21,980 bases of DNA, from assembly GCA_964604915.1 (NCBI GenBank), contig CAZSAA010000012.1, positions 1 to 21,980 of the forward strand, given 5' to 3'. The number at the start of each line of letters is the position of its first letter. Position 1 is the first letter of the stretch. Source of the stretch: CAZSAA01 sp964604915. Lineage in GTDB: Bacteria > Patescibacteriota > Patescibacteriia > Patescibacteriales > UBA12465. The notes beneath the pieces were generated by a model. The model did not search any database and had not been told where the DNA came from. It was given only the letters and a program-made list of their open reading frames with translations. This document shows positions 20,134 to 21,980 of the stretch, piece by piece. Made by a program: the position numbers and the translations under genes.

Positions 20134-21825
20134 TTACATCCTCTCCGGACAATCAATGCCCAATAGATCGAGGCTGTTTATTATTACCTGCCCTGTCACA
20201 TCGCATAGTGCTAAGCGGGCTGATTGTAACTCGGAGTCGTCGGCATCAATCACCTGGCAGCCGTGATAGAAACGGTTAAAGCTCTTGGCCAGTTCAATGG
20301 CATACCTGGCGATAATGGCTGGCTCATACCTTTCGGCCGCTTCTTTGACCGCTTCGGGAAAACGCGCCAGTCGCCTTATCACCGACATCTCCTCTTCTGT
20401 TTCCAGCCGAGAAACGTCAACCCGCCCCGTCGGCGTATATTGGGCCTTCCTTAATAAACTCTGGATCCTAACATAGGTATATTGGATATATGGGGAAGTT
20501 TCTCCTTCGAAATTCAGGATCTTTTCCCAAGAGAATATAGAATCCGCTTGCCTACCGCCAGAGAGCGCGCTAAATATCACTGCCCCTATCCCTACCTGCT
20601 TAGCTAAGTCCTCTCGCTGCTGGAGCGGCAGATCTCTCCCGGCCAATATCTCCCCCGCCTTTATTATCGCCTCGCCTAGGACATCATCAAGGTATATCGC
20701 CGACCCCTTCCTAGTGCTCATCGGACCGCCAGGCAAGCTGACCTGTCCGAAGTCGACATGGATCAGATCGGAAGACCAAGGGAAACCCATTAATTCGATG
20801 ACCCCAAAGACTTGTTGGAAGTGCAACTTCTGGGTACTTCCCACTACATAGATAGCCCTATAGAAACCAAATTCCCTTTTCCGATACAATATGGCGGCTA
20901 GATCTCGGGTGGCGTACAGAGAAGCGCCGTCGCTCCTTTTGACTAGACACGGCGGCAAGCCGAACTTCGCCAAATCTACCACATAGGCGCCCTGACTATT
21001 TTCTAGCAATCCCTTCTCCTCTAAGCTAGCGATAACCTCATTAATCTTGTCATTATAGAAGCTTTCTCCTTGCCAAAAATCAAATTTTACCTTTAGCAAG
21101 CTATAGACCCGTTCAAATTCCTTTAAGCTTATCGCCCTGAACCTTTCCCAAAGTTCGACATAGAGATTCTCTCCTTGTTCCAATCTCTTGAAGGCTTCCC
21201 TAGCTTGGTCGTTCAGGCTCTCGTCCTGCTCTGCTTCACGATGAAATCTCACGTAAATATCCACCAAGTCTCGTACCGAGCATTCTTTGCCAGTCGGCCA
21301 CCATTTTTGATAGGCGACGATGAGCTTGCCGAATTGGGTGCCCCAATCGCCTAAATGGTTGATACCGATACATTTATACCCCAGGCAAGAAAATATCTTA
21401 TATAAAGAATTACCGATAGCCGTTGATTTAAGGTGCCCGATATGGAAAGGCTTGGCGATATTGACCGAAGAAAAATCGATGACCATTACTTTCCCCTGGC
21501 CGATAGCCGAATACCCATACCTAGCCCGTTTTTCCAGGATGTCAGGGATAACCAAACTGGCTAGCTCCCTTTGGGAAACGAAAAAATTAACGTACGGTCC
21601 GACCGCTTCAACTTTCTCTATCCCAACCACTTCTAACCCGGTAGAAATAGATCGGGCGGCGACCGCTGGAGATACACCCAACGTCTTTGCTAGCTGAAAG
21701 CAAGGGAAAGAAAAGTCGCCAAACCCCTCCTTAACCGGAACCTCTAAAACTTCTTCTATCGATTCCCGATTAAGGCCAGTCCTCTCGGCCAAGCTATCGA
21801 TTATACGTTTTTCGAATATCTCCAT
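20134..21825 (-). CDS. argS: Arginyl-tRNA synthetase
   Basis: ArgRS charges tRNA(Arg) with arginine. The 563-aa product is complete. Its N-terminal domain contains GFGDFSFPCFQLAK (34-47). The class I catalytic core has HIGH (128-131) and MSTRKG (369-374) in place of KMSKS, as usual for this enzyme. The C-terminal DALR anticodon-binding domain has FNRFYHGCQV. The ATG at 21825 follows a TATAAA hexamer (21835-21840) by only 9 nt, with no good ribosome binding site. It is followed by the SAM synthetase gene and seems to head the unit that runs to 16371. Confidence 0.97.
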   Translation of the reverse strand: MEIFEKRIIDSLAERTGLNRESIEEVLEVPVKEGFGDFSFPCFQLAKTLGVSPAVAARSISTGLEVVGIEKVEAVGPYVNFFVSQRELASLVIPDILEKRARYGYSAIGQGKVMVIDFSSVNIAKPFHIGHLKSTAIGNSLYKIFSCLGYKCIGINHLGDWGTQFGKLIVAYQKWWPTGKECSVRDLVDIYVRFHREAEQDESLNDQAREAFKRLEQGENLYVELWERFRAISLKEFERVYSLLKVKFDFWQGESFYNDKINEVIASLEEKGLLENSQGAYVVDLAKFGLPPCLVKRSDGASLYATRDLAAILYRKREFGFYRAIYVVGSTQKLHFQQVFGVIELMGFPWSSDLIHVDFGQVSLPGGPMSTRKGSAIYLDDVLGEAIIKAGEILAGRDLPLQQREDLAKQVGIGAVIFSALSGGRQADSIFSWEKILNFEGETSPYIQYTYVRIQSLLRKAQYTPTGRVDVSRLETEEEMSVIRRLARFPEAVKEAAERYEPAIIARYAIELAKSFNRFYHGCQVIDADDSELQSARLALCDVTGQVIINSLDLLGIDCPERM

Positions 21826-21862
21826 CTTAATTCTTTTATATATCTTCTTCCCCTATATCGAC

Positions 21863-21980
21863 CTAGTAGCAGTCATCCGGACAAGTATAGTTATCTTCGT
21901 TTTCAGAAGGCTCGCAATAGCTGTTACCGCAGAAATTCAGGTAGCCACAGTCATCCGGACAATATGAGCTGTTCTCATAG
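21863..21980 (-). CDS. C-terminal end of a Cys-rich repeat protein, cut by the window edge
   Basis: The last 38 residues of a protein are visible, ending at a TAG at 21863-21865; its start lies outside the window. The sequence contains CPDDC, CGNSYCEP and a second CPDDC, seven to eight residues apart, rich in Asn, Asp, Glu and Tyr. Such short CxxxC and CGNxxC units repeat in secreted or surface proteins of CPR bacteria and are likely held by disulfides or metal. Even spacing of the Cys pairs suggests a tandem repeat that continues upstream. The function cannot be told from the tail. The stop lies 37 nt before the argS start on the same strand. Confidence 0.7.
   Translation of the reverse strand, partial: YENSSYCPDDCGYLNFCGNSYCEPSENEDNYTCPDDCY

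Noticed and set aside
1..21980. CRISPR arrays, insertion sequences, tRNA or rRNA genes, attachment sites
   Set aside because: No regularly spaced direct repeats, transposase or integrase motifs, cloverleaf sequences or rRNA blocks were found by reading both strands.

Overview
The window reads as chromosomal DNA from a member of the Candidate Phyla Radiation (Patescibacteria), probably a Parcubacteria-type lineage. This is inferred from gene content and style: short intergenic gaps, few clear Shine-Dalgarno sites, a 141-aa nucleoside-deoxyribosyltransferase-like protein, a DUF3160 protein, GT-C-type membrane proteins, and the end of a protein with CPDDC-type cysteine repeats. TGA behaves as a normal stop codon throughout, which argues against the recoded Gracilibacteria and Absconditabacteria. 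No rRNA, tRNA, CRISPR array, insertion sequence or phage gene was found.

Layout: 1-86 may hold the start of a minus-strand membrane protein. 273-2217 (+) carries gatB and a nucleoside-2-deoxyribosyltransferase-like gene, closed by a terminator at 2230-2263. 2284-6536 (-) carries miaA, miaB and a GT-C glycosyltransferase gene. Between miaA and miaB lies a 236-nt gap with a near-consensus plus-strand promoter (3198-3226) and a plus-strand intrinsic terminator (3406-3440), which together outline an unassigned RNA of about 200 nt. 6592-8481 (+) is a divergently transcribed large membrane protein, closed by a strong bidirectional terminator at 8494-8528.

8544-13819 (-) looks like one transcription unit read right to left. 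It starts at a good promoter (13848-13876) and runs HxGH nucleotidyltransferase, mltG, a DUF3160 protein, and then two markedly AT-rich genes for zincin-like proteins of unknown role. 13946-15911 (-) is groES-groEL, controlled by a CIRCE operator that overlaps the start of transcription. 16074-16277 (-) is a small acidic protein with its own terminator.

16371-21865 (-) is a tightly packed set: the end of a Cys-rich protein, argS, an archaeal-type S-adenosylmethionine synthetase, an APH/choline-kinase-like phosphotransferase, a histidine phosphatase, a TylF-type O-methyltransferase and a 58-aa protein. The synthetase followed by kinase, phosphatase and methyltransferase suggests a small pathway that makes a phosphorylated and methylated small molecule or sugar, with its own SAM supply.

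Two working themes stand out. One is tRNA and translation upkeep: GatB (Gln/Asn-tRNA), MiaA plus MiaB (the ms2i6A37 modification) and ArgRS. The other is envelope building: two GT-C-type proteins, MltG, and perhaps the nucleotidyltransferase and the methyltransferase cassette. The most unusual items are the candidate orphan RNA at 3233-3440, the AT-rich zincin pair, the SAM-synthetase cassette and the three-armed operator ahead of groES.
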